From contig JAGMVK010000011.1 of the NCBI GenBank assembly GCA_020747065.1, positions 1,798,001-1,862,000 of the forward strand: a stretch of 64,000 bases of DNA, written 5' to 3'. The notes beneath the pieces are model-generated. The model was not told the origin of the DNA, made no database searches, and was given only the letters and a program-made list of their open reading frames with translations. Shown here in pieces: positions 9,609 through 20,388 of this stretch. How positions within the stretch are numbered: position 1 is the stretch's first letter; the number at the start of each line of letters is the position of its first letter. Origin of the DNA: Cadophora sp. MPI-SDFR-AT-0126. Its lineage: Eukaryota; Ascomycota; Leotiomycetes; Helotiales; Ploettnerulaceae. The position numbers and the translations under genes are program-made.

Positions 9609-10533
9609 AGATCAATACAATAGTCCAAGATCCTCGTAGCGAACGTTATCAAGAGTAACTACCACTCTTGATACCTACCGTGCAGATATATTCACCCCCT
9701 GCTTCTGGGAAGGTATCATATTCAACCAAATCTTCAAAAACAAGTACAGCATATCCGACTTTTTCAAGTCCATCGACATCGAAATCCGGTTCTCTAACTC
9801 TCCTCATCTACATTAACCAAAACCAGATACAGCCCAAACTCAACCTGCAAAGCAACGACCCAAGCGAGTTGAATACCACTTAATTACTCGATAATTACTC
9901 GATAGCAACGTAACAACGCAATTTCCAGCTAAACTAAACTCCTAGCCTAGCCTAGACAGAACGATCGAGACTAAAATAAAGCACCTAGAAGGGCAGGGCT
10001 AGAGGAAAGTCAAAGGCTTCGGCTATTACTCGATCATTACTCGATCGTAACTCGCAGGTGTGAACAACTTGACGAACTACAGGACCCAGATTTACGGAGT
10101 TCATCAAAAACAGGCTGAATTGAAGGTGCTCAGCTTGGTTGGATCTGGTGGCTTGATTGATGATTTCATTCATAGCTTAGGATGGCATGGCATGGTAGAC
10201 TTGATGAGTGGTGTGTGGAGAGGGATGGAGGGAGAGAGGGAGAGAGTTTGGGGTGAGGTAAGTCAGGATGAGGCGAGGATCTTCCTCTCGCTTCGAAAGG
10301 TCTTCAGGGGGTGGGAGGTAAACAAAACAATAGATTTATTTGCTTGTGAGGTAGCTATCAGGCTCACGATGCAAAATCGTACTCATGTATAGCGCAGCGC
10401 AAATCGAGAAGAAAAAGTCATATAGAAATCGAAATTTGAAATTCATTATAGTTTATACGTCCATCATCTACCCCCTCATGTACACATACTTCCCCCTCCA
10501 TTCCATCTATCAACCACCACTCCCAGAACCATC
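9609..10533. repeat. Intergenic region with paired ATTACTCGAT direct repeats
   Basis: Region between the convergent RQT4 and SHB17 genes, without a supported gene. The 10-mer ATTACTCGAT occurs at 9883-9892 and 9894-9903, and again at 10025-10034 and 10036-10045. Each pair has an 11-base period and the pairs are 142 bases apart. The DNA between includes tagcctagcctaga. Small ORFs here have no recognisable features. The part next to SHB17 is AT- and pyrimidine-rich, consistent with a 3' UTR. Confidence 0.6.
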
Positions 10534-11504
10534 TCACGCCTTACTTCCTCTGCCCTCCCCTTCTGCCTCCTTCTTCTCCTTCTCCACAACATCAACCATA
10601 AACCCGCCCCCAAGCAAAATCGCCGGCTCCTCCAGATTATGATGTTCATAACTCAGCGTGCCAACACCTCCCGCCTCGAGCAAGAACGTCGGTCCATCCT
10701 GCAACGTCTTCCCCGCCCAGCGCATCGCGAAAGCTCTCAAGATATGTCCGTGAGCGACGAGCAGGACGTCGCCGGGTGGAGCTTGGGATTTGGGGACCCC
10801 GATGACAGGGGAGTGATACTTTTGGCGGATTTCGGAGATGAGACGGTCGAGGCGTTGGGTTACTTGTTCGGGGGATCTAGGGGGAAAGGAATGATGGGTT
10901 AGTTAAGGATTGATATCTCAATGAAAACTTCCAAAGCCGAAGTAAACTTCCAAAACAAACGGTAAAGGGACATGTCGACTCACTCTCCACCCGGACATCC
11001 ATCCCTCCAGATATCCCACGGCCCCTTCCCCTCTTTCTTCCTCCTCTCTAGAATCTCCGCGCTCGTGATGCCCTCATACTCTCCATAATCCCACTCCCTG
11101 ATATCCTCCGTAATCTGCACGTTCGCTTCGGTACGGATATCTTCTTCTGGATGCTGGCGTGTCTCTTGCCAGGGGAGCTTGACGCGGCAGCCTAGATAGA
11201 GGAGTTCGAGGGTTCTCTGGGCGCGCTTGCGTGGGGAGACGTAGCTGTCTACACTTTAGTATTTATTCATTTCTATGAAGTGCAAGTTTAAAGTTGCTGC
11301 GAAAGAGAAAATTGGGAAGACATACATATGAGCCAAGTTCTTGGGAACAATCAATCGATCATCACCCACCAACGCTTTCCCCGTCGCAATTATCCGCTTC
11401 TCTCCATTGGCAGTCAATGGAATGTCCGATATACCTGTATGTCTTCCATTGAGGGACCATTCCGTCTCGCCATGGCGTATGATGAAGGCTCGTGGAGTGG
11501 TCAT
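10534..11504 (-). CDS. SHB17: Sedoheptulose-1,7-bisphosphatase-like histidine phosphatase
   Basis: Three exons: 11326-11504, 10984-11244, 10534-10876; 260 residues. Shb17 dephosphorylates sedoheptulose 1,7-bisphosphate in riboneogenesis and belongs to the phosphoglycerate-mutase-type histidine phosphatases. The phospho-acceptor motif is near the N-terminus ([20 protein letters not shown]). The SPRKRAQRT loop is formed exactly at the exon 1/2 join. Other conserved blocks are the catalytic Glu region [11 protein letters not shown], the RDGCPGGE block (cut by intron 2), the second His motif [16 protein letters not shown], and [17 protein letters not shown]. Block order and length agree well with yeast Shb17. 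The Ala/Glu/Lys-rich C-terminus is probably disordered. Confidence 0.85.
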
Positions 11505-12178
11505 TCTGCCAAAGAGAAGTGTAATATGCTCGTCCGGTTCAAAGTTGTATGTCGTACAGTGCCCAGGGAAGCAAGGGAGCTCAGCTCTGGAAAATACCCC
11601 GCTACCCCTCTATGTTATCACAAGATCCAACTAACTACCTATGAGGTCAATTCAGTCGGAAAGAATAGCCGTGTTTGATCAGCCTCAATCTTTTCGTTCG
11701 GCAATTGATCTGATTGATGTTCGCAGTTTCGTCGCACGGTGTGTATGAGCGAAACGAAAAGAGAGAAAGTCGCCGTTTGATGATGGCTGCTTGAAACGAG
11801 ACACCCGCAACAGAAAGTGATGGTGCAGCTAAAGTCGCAACTTTGCCCCACCTCACTGCTAGATACAGTAAAGCTGGGAGCAATTGGAGGCGCTGAAGGT
11901 TTAGACGACCCTGGGAGGCTGATTCAGACTGAGCCTTTCTGAGGAGTGACAGATCGACGGGGGAGTTGAATAAGAAAGAGCTGTAAGACAGACTTCAGCC
12001 TCTTCGTGTTCGTCTTGTACGTACTTTATCGCTTCTCGAGCACTCTCGTTTGTGAGCGAAACTCTCAACTTCCAACACTCCTCATTTATACCTTCGACTT
12101 ATTGACTTGCCGTTATTGAGTAATGAAAGAAGCTTGAGGAATCCACCAACCTCAATAGGAAAGCAAATACCTCAAATC
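11505..12178. other. Divergent intergenic region upstream of SHB17
   Basis: About 670 bases holding the SHB17 promoter and the presumed leader of the small ORF at 12179. ORFs within it on either strand have no recognisable domain. I see no repeat. Confidence 0.4.
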
Positions 12179-12520
12179 ATGACCGTCACCGAAGCTGCAT
12201 TGCGCTTACTCACGACTCCCCTCACCTCTCTATCCGGCGTTTCCAGTGCAAGCGCCAGCACCAGCGCAGGCTCCAACCCATCAGGCCATCATCACCGCAC
12301 GCCAGAACTCATGCGCCGGACATCCTGGGGTTCAGTATCCTCCTCTTCCTCGTCGTCCTCTTCGTCAGCAGATACAGCGGATACCGAGTTGCGCGAGTGG
12401 GACTATCGACGCAGGAGGGGTACGGGAGGTGAACAAGACGAGGTGGAGAGGAAACGCTGTGAGGGGAAGAGGGTGAGAGATAGGTTGGCGGAGAGGACGT
12501 GGAGGGAGTTTTGGGGATGA
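12179..12520 (+). CDS. Small Ser-rich hypothetical protein
   Basis: 113 residues from the first ATG (MTVTEAALRLLTTPLTSLSG..). The frame is open farther upstream but without an ATG. The middle is extremely Ser-rich (a run of about 13 Ser after RTSWGSV). The C-terminus is strongly charged (ERKRCEGKRVRDRLAERTWREFWG), a probable amphipathic helix. No signal peptide or known domain. The contrast between a hydrophobic N-terminus, a Ser tract and a basic helix suggests a real small protein, but chance is not excluded. Confidence 0.4.
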   Translation: MTVTEAALRLLTTPLTSLSGVSSASASTSAGSNPSGHHHRTPELMRRTSWGSVSSSSSSSSSSADTADTELREWDYRRRRGTGGEQDEVERKRCEGKRVRDRLAERTWREFWG

Positions 12521-14163
12521 TGCAGTGGTGATCTACAGGCATCTGCACCCCGCTGCGGCTTGGGCTTGTCTGCAAAGACGCGATCCAGATGGAACTGCAG
12601 ACCAAACAAAACAAATCGACGAGAAGAGAGAGCTAGCAATATGCTATCTCGACTCGAAGCCGAATCATCGACTGTACGATAGCTGAAGAGGTGAGAGCTG
12701 GCAGCATACCAGCAGAATATCAGACGGATCGTCTGGACGGGCTCAAATGCTACTGTGACTGCAAGTGGAGCTTGGTATGGTGCTGGATTTACGACGAGGT
12801 GTGAAGTTAAGCAGGTATGCCTTTGCCTTTCCCTCCCTCCGCCCTCTTACCTTCCTCCTCGTCGTATTTCTCCGTCCTGACGTCTCCAAGCGGCTTCAAA
12901 CACGATTCTATCTCCTACTTCCAGAAAGCCGAGACATGACGGGAAGCCCTACCAGCAGTGAAAATTGCGCAGCTGGAAGAGCAACGCGGTGCTTTGCTTG
13001 CGAAGAGCTTGGGTCTCGAGAGAAAGATTCGAGGCTTGGAGATGAGGTTGAATGGTGCGACGAGGAAGGAGAGTATGCAAGGGAAGGAGAGGAGGAGAGG
13101 ATAAGGATGCGGATGGCATAGAGTATGATAATGAAATGGTGCATATCCAAGAAGTCTCTTGGAGAGGATGAGACTTGGATATAAAGATACAAGAACAGAC
13201 GATGAGATGACGAATGGTTCTGTGGATCTTTTAGCCAAATGCCATTGAAGCTGGATTTCAGGAAGCTTGGGGAAGCTCGAGGGAACAAGAAGAAGAAATA
13301 GAAACCACCACAAGAAGCAAGCAGACGGAATGAAATATGAAGATGGCTCTTCAAGAAGCGAGCCATAAACGTCTATAGAACAGTCATGTGTAGTCTTTGG
13401 AGACTCGAGACAAACAGTTCAGATTGTATAAAGAGATACTTTGAAAACGAACATATTCTTGAATTGTTTCGCAAGAGGAAACACACTTCACAAGTGAACC
13501 TTCATCCTGATTTCCATCGATTCAAACCATCGGACTAGATCTATTTCCTACCTTCAGGAAAACTCTCACGATATCAAAGGAACAAAAGTCAAGAAGACTC
13601 GCAAGAATGAATTCATGGACCGATCTAGACAAAGCCAAGGCGCTTGGGCCCTTTTAGAACAGCATTAAGCTTATTCCGGCCCCTGAAGTTCTGCATCCCG
13701 TCCCCCTATCGTCCCGTATTCTCACCCCGAAAAACCCCACAACGGCTCGCTATTGATTTTCCTTTTCTTAAATGTATGCATTATGAAAACGAACCAGCTG
13801 CCAATTGTCTCTGGAAAGCTTCAGGTCAATAGTATTCTGATCGTCACGTCTTATGCTATATCCAAAGTTGGTGCTCAAGGCAGCTCTGGGAGAAGACCCT
13901 TAGAATAGCTTCAAAAAGTTCGAGATTCGTATCCAGATCTCCAAGAACGCCAAGTATCCCTATCTGCATTCAGCGGCCCAGCCTGGCCCCTGGAAGCCAC
14001 AAGCGCCCCCATTTATTTGACTCCGCCAGGTCAGATCTCCCGCATCTTTCTTATCTCCTCTTCTTTCTTTTCAGCTCTTTCCTCAGTTCTTACGTTGTTC
14101 CGTCAATCTTTTGCCTCATTTTTGCTTCAATGTATTGCTAACACACGATCTTTACCCCTCCAC
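12521..14163. other. 1.6-kb region without a clear gene; possible coiled-coil fragment on +
   Basis: No supported full gene. In one plus-strand frame at about 12957-13102 there is a heptad-like stretch (KIAQLEEQRGALLAKSLGLERKIRGLEMRL, broken here: first part KIAQLEEQRGALL, second part AKSLGLERKIRGLEMRL), closed by TAA. It could be the last exon of a small gene whose upstream exon I could not define, or a relic. 13.1-14.1 kb contains only leader or intergenic DNA of the acyltransferase, ending in pyrimidine-rich sequence (tctcctcttctttcttttcagctctttcc). Confidence 0.35.
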
Positions 14164-15822
14164 ATGGATTTCCTCATTCGCAAGACTATGCTTGCATGGC
14201 GAAATCGACATCTCCTCTTTTCCGAACCACAGCCCACATATCAACCCCTCTCCACTCCTGAGGAGCTCGAGCTTCTGTCCCCAGATCACCCCGAGTACGA
14301 CCCCGAAACCGCAAATCGCCGCAACCATACCAGTGAAGCTGCTGCGTTTGATTCTGCGTTGAAAGAAGGATATGCTTCGCGAGGTGGATGGGCAGCTGAA
14401 ATGCTGCCGCGGTGGGAATGGCTCCGTTGTATACTCTTTGCCTTTCTCGTTGCGATCACACCAAGTTTTATGAGGAAGGGGGATGGCAAGACCAAGAAAC
14501 TTCACCCTACGGCGTGGCTAGATGGACTTCGAGGTGTTGCATCACTGATGGTCGTATTCCACCATTCGTCCGTCTTGTGGTACTGGCCGCTGAACCGTGG
14601 ATGGGGAAGCAGTCCTGAAGATTACCACTTCATTCAGCTACCCATCATTCGCTTATGTTATTCTGGCCCTGCTATGGTGGCCATCTTCTTCGTTGTGTCA
14701 GGCTTCTCATTAAGCTACAAGGCGCTGTCCCTCACTCGCAAGAGTCGTTATGAAGAGGTCTTGGATTCGCTCTCCTCATCTGTCCTTCGACGTGGATTGC
14801 GACTTGTGCTCCCACCTGCGACGACGACATTCTTCTCCATGCTCTTCACTTACTTTGGTTTCTACGGTACAGGAGGAGGATTTTCAGGAACTGGATCAAG
14901 AGAACCACCTCAATCACCATATCTCTGGGAACACCTCAAGTCATGGTATTACAGCGTCATAGGACTCTCCGACCCTTTCCGTCCAAACAACTACCCAGGA
15001 GGATATAATCCGGTATATGACACCAATCTCTGGACCATTCCCGTGGAACTTCATGGCTCCATGGTGATCTTCACCACTTTGCTAGCGCTTTCGCGAGTCA
15101 GAAGCCCATGGAGAATAGCCATATTGAGTGGGATAGTATTCTATCTCTCGTACTACGCCTACCCTCACCTATTTCTCTTCCTCAGTGGAGTCCTTCTCGC
15201 TGAACTTCACCACGCACGTGAAAGCAAATCTCAGCTCCAGAAATCGCACACCGTCGAGAGTACCGACAACGAGATCCCCACCTCGGATACTTCCTCGCCA
15301 GCACCGCCCAAATGGACATCAATGAGAACCTTCTGGCTCGTCAACTTCTTCCTCGCACTCTTCATTATCAGCATGCCACAAATTGATCTAGGAGCCACCA
15401 ACTCGCCAGGCTATATTCTCCTCTCAAGCTACCTACCACCTCATTACGCTGGGGTAGAGTACGTCCAGGACACATTCTGGATTTTCGTCGCTGCATTCTA
15501 TCTCGTGTTCATACTCGACAACGCACCTTTCCTCCAGTCCATCTTCACCACTCGCATAGCGCAATATCTCGGCAAGATCAGCTTCGCCCTTTATATATGC
15601 CATGGCACGTTTCTGTACACCTTAGGATGGAATCTGAGTGCAAGGACGTTGGAGTGGACCGGGAGAGCTCCTGGGACGCAGTATGCCACGGGTGTTGCTT
15701 TAGCGGCTGTGGTGATGTTTCCTTTGCTGTTTTGGACGGCTGATGTCGTGGCTAGGGAGGTCGATGCTAGGAGTGTGAGTTTTGCTAGATGGTTGTCTAA
15801 TAAGATTTCTGTGACGAATTAG
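14164..15822 (+). CDS. Integral membrane acyltransferase (acyltransferase 3 family)
   Basis: Single exon, 552 residues from the first ATG at 14164; the frame is open to 14017 but only from TTG. Acyltransferase-3 (OafA-like) proteins move acyl groups to sugars or other small molecules across membranes. The signature Arg-x10-His is present at the start of the domain (LDGLRGVASLMVVFHHSSVLWYW). It is preceded by a cytosolic N-terminus (residues about 1-90) and one membrane segment (CILFAFLVAITPSFM). Further hydrophobic segments follow (AMVAIFFVVSGFSLSY, IFTTLLALSRV, AILSGIVFYLSYYAY, TFWLVNFFLALFIISM, ALAAVVMFPLLFW), about ten in all. NLWTIPVELHGSM matches the conserved W-x-(I/V)-x-x-E motif. The long Ser/Lys-rich loop after HHARESK is variable in fungal homologues. 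The substrate is unknown. Confidence 0.85.
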   Translation: MDFLIRKTMLAWRNRHLLFSEPQPTYQPLSTPEELELLSPDHPEYDPETANRRNHTSEAAAFDSALKEGYASRGGWAAEMLPRWEWLRCILFAFLVAITPSFMRKGDGKTKKLHPTAWLDGLRGVASLMVVFHHSSVLWYWPLNRGWGSSPEDYHFIQLPIIRLCYSGPAMVAIFFVVSGFSLSYKALSLTRKSRYEEVLDSLSSSVLRRGLRLVLPPATTTFFSMLFTYFGFYGTGGGFSGTGSREPPQSPYLWEHLKSWYYSVIGLSDPFRPNNYPGGYNPVYDTNLWTIPVELHGSMVIFTTLLALSRVRSPWRIAILSGIVFYLSYYAYPHLFLFLSGVLLAELHHARESKSQLQKSHTVESTDNEIPTSDTSSPAPPKWTSMRTFWLVNFFLALFIISMPQIDLGATNSPGYILLSSYLPPHYAGVEYVQDTFWIFVAAFYLVFILDNAPFLQSIFTTRIAQYLGKISFALYICHGTFLYTLGWNLSARTLEWTGRAPGTQYATGVALAAVVMFPLLFWTADVVAREVDARSVSFARWLSNKISVTN

Positions 15823-16192
15823 GGATATTTGTACTTAGCTGGGCGTTTTGGATGGTAAAGGTAGCGGGCATAGATAGAATAATGATAAAATCCTCTGTAT
15901 TACCTTGAATGCCCCTTGACGGAAGTTTGAAATCAGATCTCAGAGTTCAATCGGCGAGGTTCACCATCAATTTCACATCAGGTAAAACAAATATGTAAGT
16001 CTTCCACACACTCTAGCTGTCGCTGTCTCTCTGTTGACTTTCTTTAATGCCTGAGGCCCCAAGCTTAAAGTGAACTTTAAAGTGGATCGCTTCCGTCGCG
16101 TCAACTTCATACCTATCGCGAAAATCAATTCGTCAGACATCCTCTCTTCCATAACATAATTCTACAGCCTTCGCAGACTCTCAGCAATCACA
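15823..16192. promoter_or_regulatory. Intergenic: acyltransferase 3' UTR and HAT1 leader
   Basis: 370 bases. The sequence just before the HAT1 ATG is A/C-rich (cagcaatcacaATGG), a good fungal start context. Nothing else recognised. Confidence 0.4.
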
Positions 16193-17837
16193 ATGGCAGA
16201 TCAAACAGACGATTGTGAGTATTTCAACGTTTCCCTCCCGTCAATCAAGCAGCAATACCTCTCGGCGCAAATCTCAGTTCTGCGCGTCTGCGCGTGTCAC
16301 AAATTCCACCCTCTCACCTTTACACCAGCGAGCTAACAAACCCATCAAACAGGGTCCACCGAGTCCAACGATGCTATCTCCATCTCCCTCGTCGTCCCCG
16401 ATGTGGGCGCACCCAGAAGCCTCTATACTTTTCACCCCAAGATGACCTATTCGATCTTCGGCGACGACGAGCGGATTTTTGGATACCAGGGTCTCAAGAT
16501 CAATTTACAGTACAATGCCAGCGATATGCGTCCCAATTTGCAGGTTTCGTACAAAAAGAAATTCACGAAAGTTGGTGATACCGAAGCTACAGATGTGAAG
16601 GAAGTGTTGGCACCTCTCTTGCCAAAGGGTATGAATCGGGTTCTGATGGGCCGGAGAGATTTGCTGATGGAGTACAGTTGCTCTGGAAAAAGCCTCGACC
16701 TTCGATAAAGCTATCTCGGAACCTATGATGAAGGATTGGAAGCCACCTGGAGAACTATGGCAGTCGATTCAGATGGGAATCGAGACCGTCGAAGTCTGGA
16801 AAGGAAACCTCGCAGATGTCGCTGTCCAACAACTATTAAAGCGCGTTCAAATCCTAGTACCATTGTTCATCGAGGGTGGAATTACTCTCGATTTAGAGGA
16901 GCCTGAATGGGCACTGGAGAGATGGACCGTGTTCTTCTATTATCAGAAAATAGAAGACAAGGAAGACAATCCATATATTTTCATGGGATATTCAACCGTC
17001 TACCGATACTTCCATTTTCAAGCCGCCACAAACGAATCAGGATCGAAGAAAGAGGCAAAAGCGGACTTCACACTTCCCCTCGACAACATCTCCTTTTCTT
17101 CTCTGCCCTGCCGGTCACGGATATCACAATTCATCATTCTCCCTCCTTTTCAACGAGCAGGCTATGGATCCCGTTTTTACAGATCCATATTCGATTTCTA
17201 CCTCGCTGAACCAGAGACCGTCGAAATCACCGTGGAGGATCCCAACTACGCCTTCGACGACATGCGCGATATCAACGATCTCCGCCGTCTCCGTGTCCTC
17301 CCCGAATTCAATGCCATTAAAATCAACACCAAGGTCACACCTCAACCCGAAGAAGCCATCCCTAACAATATCGTTGACCTACCCGCCCTCGAGAAGATCC
17401 GCAAAAGCATGAAGATCGCACCCCGGCAGTTCCTCCGCGTCGTTGAAATGCACCTCCTCGCCAGCATCCCCAAATCCGTCCGCAAAGCCGAGGTTCTGGA
17501 TGACGACAATCCTAAGATGCGCGAGTTTGGCCTATGGCGACTGTGGGTTAAGAAGCGCCTGTATAAGCACAACAAAGATCTGCTGAGCCAGATGGACAAG
17601 GACGAGCGTCTGGATAAGCTGGATGAGGTGCTGGAGGGTGTCATTACAGATTATGTGCGTTTGTTGGATGCGTATAAGGCGAGGCTTTCGATCGATAACT
17701 TTGATAAATTTGCTCAGGATCAGGGTAAAGGCAAGGGCAAGGAGATTGAGGGTTCCAATGGAAAGAGACCTAGTCCTAGTGATGTCGATAGCGACTCTTC
17801 CGATGGTCAGCCATTGCCGAAGAGAACTAAGGTCTAG
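16193..17837 (+). CDS. HAT1: Histone acetyltransferase type B catalytic subunit
   Basis: Three exons: 16193-16214 (22 bases), 16353-16628, 16678-17837; 485 residues. HAT1 acetylates newly made histone H4 at Lys5/Lys12 with its partner HAT2 before chromatin assembly. The short first exon joins to give WSTESNDAISISLVVP. Exon 2 holds the HAT1 N-terminal domain (FHPKMTYSIFGDDERIFGYQGL..LQYNASDMRPNLQVSYKKKF). The 49-base second intron has to be removed to restore PLLPKVALEKASTFDKAIS. Other family blocks are EVWKGNLADVAVQQLLKRVQILVPLFIEGG, split here as EVWKGNLADV and LLKRVQILVPLFIEGG, and the acetyl-CoA site ILPPFQRAGYGSRFYRSIF (Q-x-x-G-x-G type). VEDPNYAFDDMRDINDL completes the core. The C-terminal tail is basic with KRPSPSD..PLPKRTKV, a likely nuclear signal. 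Confidence 0.92.
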
Positions 17838-18253
17838 GGAAGGAAGTCGATGAGCGTGGAATATGGACGAACTGGGAGGGGACCGGATATGGTTTTTCTG
17901 ATTCTGAGAGACGCTGGGAAATAGGGCAAATTACGGCGTTCTTGCATATGATCATTTCGGGGAGTTGAGGGTCAGACTTGATGCTGACGTTGTATTATGA
18001 CGAGAATCACGAATAAGACACCGAGGCGTGCATAATAGCATGTTGATTTTTCTGTTCTTTCCTCCGTGACTGGTGATTTCTCGTGTTGATATCTGCCCCT
18101 GAAATATCCGAGCGAGCACGAGAGTGAGAATTCAGATGTAAACAAGTCGAACCCAGTACCGAAAGTTAGGTATCGATGCCCGAAAACATTCAGCCCGCAA
18201 CCCCCAATAGCCTTCAAAGCAGAACCTCTCGCCAGCCCATCAATAGAGCAAAG
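17838..18253. other. Intergenic between convergent HAT1 and IPK1
   Basis: About 415 bases of shared 3' flank. No supported gene or repeat. Confidence 0.4.
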
Positions 18254-19625
18254 CTATCCCCGTCCCAACGAACAAGTATTCCTCCCATCCTCCCCCTCCT
18301 CCCTCCCAGCATACCACCCCTCCTCAACCAGCACCCGCTCGGTCTCCTTCCAATACGCCAACTTCTCCGGACTCTTCACATCTAGATCTCCAATCCTGGC
18401 CTCAACCTCCTCACCCTCTCCCTCGCTATCCCCCGGCCCCTCCACAAACTCGCCCAGCCTCACAAAAACACTGCAATCCCTAAGCGTCATCGCGACCCTT
18501 AACTCCTCGCTCGCAGTCTCAGAAGCTAGAACGCCGCGCTTGTCCATTGCTAGTTGGACGTCTCGCAGTCTTTTTAATAAAGATGTCTTGGTAAGCCAAT
18601 TCGTGAATAGCTGAACTTCCTTCGAACTGGCGTCAGGACCGAGGATAGATCCCGTTACTTCCCGAAGGATCTCCTCGTCTGTAGAAAGTAGGTCTAGTGG
18701 ACAGAACGCCGCAGCACTTTCCGCATCTGATTTCGCTTTCTGCGGTTTCTCTTGCCTAGAAGTTGCCAAAAACGCTTTCCTAGCAACCAAAGCACACTGT
18801 CTGCACCTCCTCGCTCCCACCGGCGCAGAAGGCGACTGAGCGAGCCATTTCGGCTTGAATTGCAAGACGCCGAGACCGCTCATGTCTATCACTAGGAGGC
18901 CGTGGGGGTCGTTGGCTAGGTAGACGCCGTGACGTTTTTGCGGCCTTGTAGTCTTTGGCTCCTGCTCATCCTCACACGCGGCGTCATTTGAGGAGACTTT
19001 GGAAGTTGAGGCTGTGACAGTGGTAGTAGATGAGAGTGGCTGTCTCTCCCAGGCGACGAGAGAGGTGTTTAGAGCGGAGATGTGGTCGTATGAGTCTGTG
19101 TGTAAGGAGACGAGACTTTGATTCACGAGTTGTGAGGACGGGAAGAGGGGGCGTATGAGGCGGCTCCAGGTGGATTGTGCGAGGAGGCAGGGGAAGGTTG
19201 TGGGTAGGTCTTTGCGGAGGCGTAGGAGTTTGTCTGTGTGATATGAATTTAGTATTGTGGTAAGTTGTCAAATAAAATGAATGAAGAAAATGGACTTGTT
19301 TGGATTGGGAGCTTGAGAAGTCAAGGCTTAAGTGAGCGGGATGTGAGAATTGAGAACGTCTGCATTATCTCATTCCCTAGAACAAAAATTCCAAAAGGCA
19401 GGTTAAGAACATACTTTCAAATACCCATGTATCTCCCATATCATCACCAAACTCAATCTCAGTCGGCGGCGGTGTCCCATCGCTATATTCCTCTAATTCA
19501 GTTGGCGGAGGCGTGCTCGGCTGAGGCTGAGGTATCGAAATGCGGTAGACGATATTGGCTGCTCCTTCGCCGAGATATTGAAGTTGTGCGTTCTCAGGGA
19601 GAACTGGAATGGTGGGTTCTGTCAT
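18254..19625 (-). CDS. IPK1: Inositol-pentakisphosphate 2-kinase
   Basis: Two exons, 19415-19625 and 18254-19233; 396 residues. IPK1 phosphorylates inositol pentakisphosphate to phytate (InsP6), used in mRNA export and signalling. Family motifs: the Gly-rich N-lobe loop (LQYLGEGAANIVYRI), LLRLRKDLP right at the exon join, the core VLQFKPKWLAQSPSAP (the EIKPK-type motif), the zinc-site-like RRCRQCALVARKAF, and TLRDCSVFVRL near the C-terminus, which carries the catalytic RDCS motif. The 181-base intron is longer than others here and contains a potential internal acceptor, but using it leads to a stop. A Ser/Thr/Glu-rich insert precedes the KRHGVYLANDPHGLLVIDM block. The open frame upstream of the chosen ATG lacks family resemblance. 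Confidence 0.88.
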
Positions 19626-20388
19626 TTTGAGGGTCGAGGTGGTTGATGGGGATTGTATGTTGAGCAAGGTCGTGAGGTCTGATGGGAGAGGATGGGGGAT
19701 GGTGTTGGTTGGGCGATGGATGAGACGGATCGCTTCGCTTGTTTTCACTGGTCAAATCAGAAAATCATTATGAAAATTAGCTAGGGGCACTTGTTATCGA
19801 AATCAGTTATGCCACATGGAATTTCCGAATATTAAGAAGTGAATATAGTAAGTCGGATTTTGAGGTAGCTATTATTCTTTAGCTATTTCTCTATAAGGGT
19901 TCGGTTTGTAGTAAGAAAATACTATAGTTATAGTCATGTTATTAATTATCCCGTTGGTAGTATTAAAAGCCCTTTTGGCTGTTCTCCCCTGCTCTATTAT
20001 AACTATTGGCCTGTCTCCAAATTTCGGGACTGCAGCACGAAACCCCTATCAACAAAGAATATAGCTTCAAAATTTAAAGGCATAGAGCGGAAGGAAACTT
20101 CATGCGGGATTTATCCGAACAAAGTGAGAGGAGGTACAGAATACACCAAGCATCTTAGTAAGCGAAGGAGGTGCTTGTATAATATTATATTTACAACGAA
20201 GTTACGCTAAATTAATTGTATTATTGTATATTATGCGATTTACACAAAGAAAATTTCATATCTATAATCCACAGTTCCGCGTGTTACAATGGACAGAAGT
20301 TGGTCGAGATAGTACGGAAGCCTCGATTCTGTTATCGCCTAAGGAAACATGCGACTCGAAAGTCCAAATTCTATCCTATATTCTCAAT
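19626..20388. other. AT-rich intergenic island
   Basis: About 760 bases markedly richer in A+T than the flanks, with many TA-rich words (ttattaattatcccg, aatattatatttacaacg, aattaattgtattattgtata). It continues into the 3' end of the MFS gene. The look is that of RIP-affected or transposon-derived DNA, but I found no terminal repeats or transposase remnants. Confidence 0.5.

Noticed and set aside
9883..10046. Miniature transposon (MITE)
   Set aside because: The repeat pairs are direct, not terminal inverted repeats, and no target-site duplication is visible; treated as a motif cluster instead.
14017..14163. N-terminal extension of the acyltransferase frame
   Set aside because: The frame is open but begins at TTG; the first ATG is at 14164 and the upstream part is a pyrimidine-rich leader.
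19201..19414. Extra microexon within the IPK1 intron (acceptor TTCTAG near 19375)
   Set aside because: Using it leads to an in-frame stop; the single long intron restores the LLRLRKD motif.
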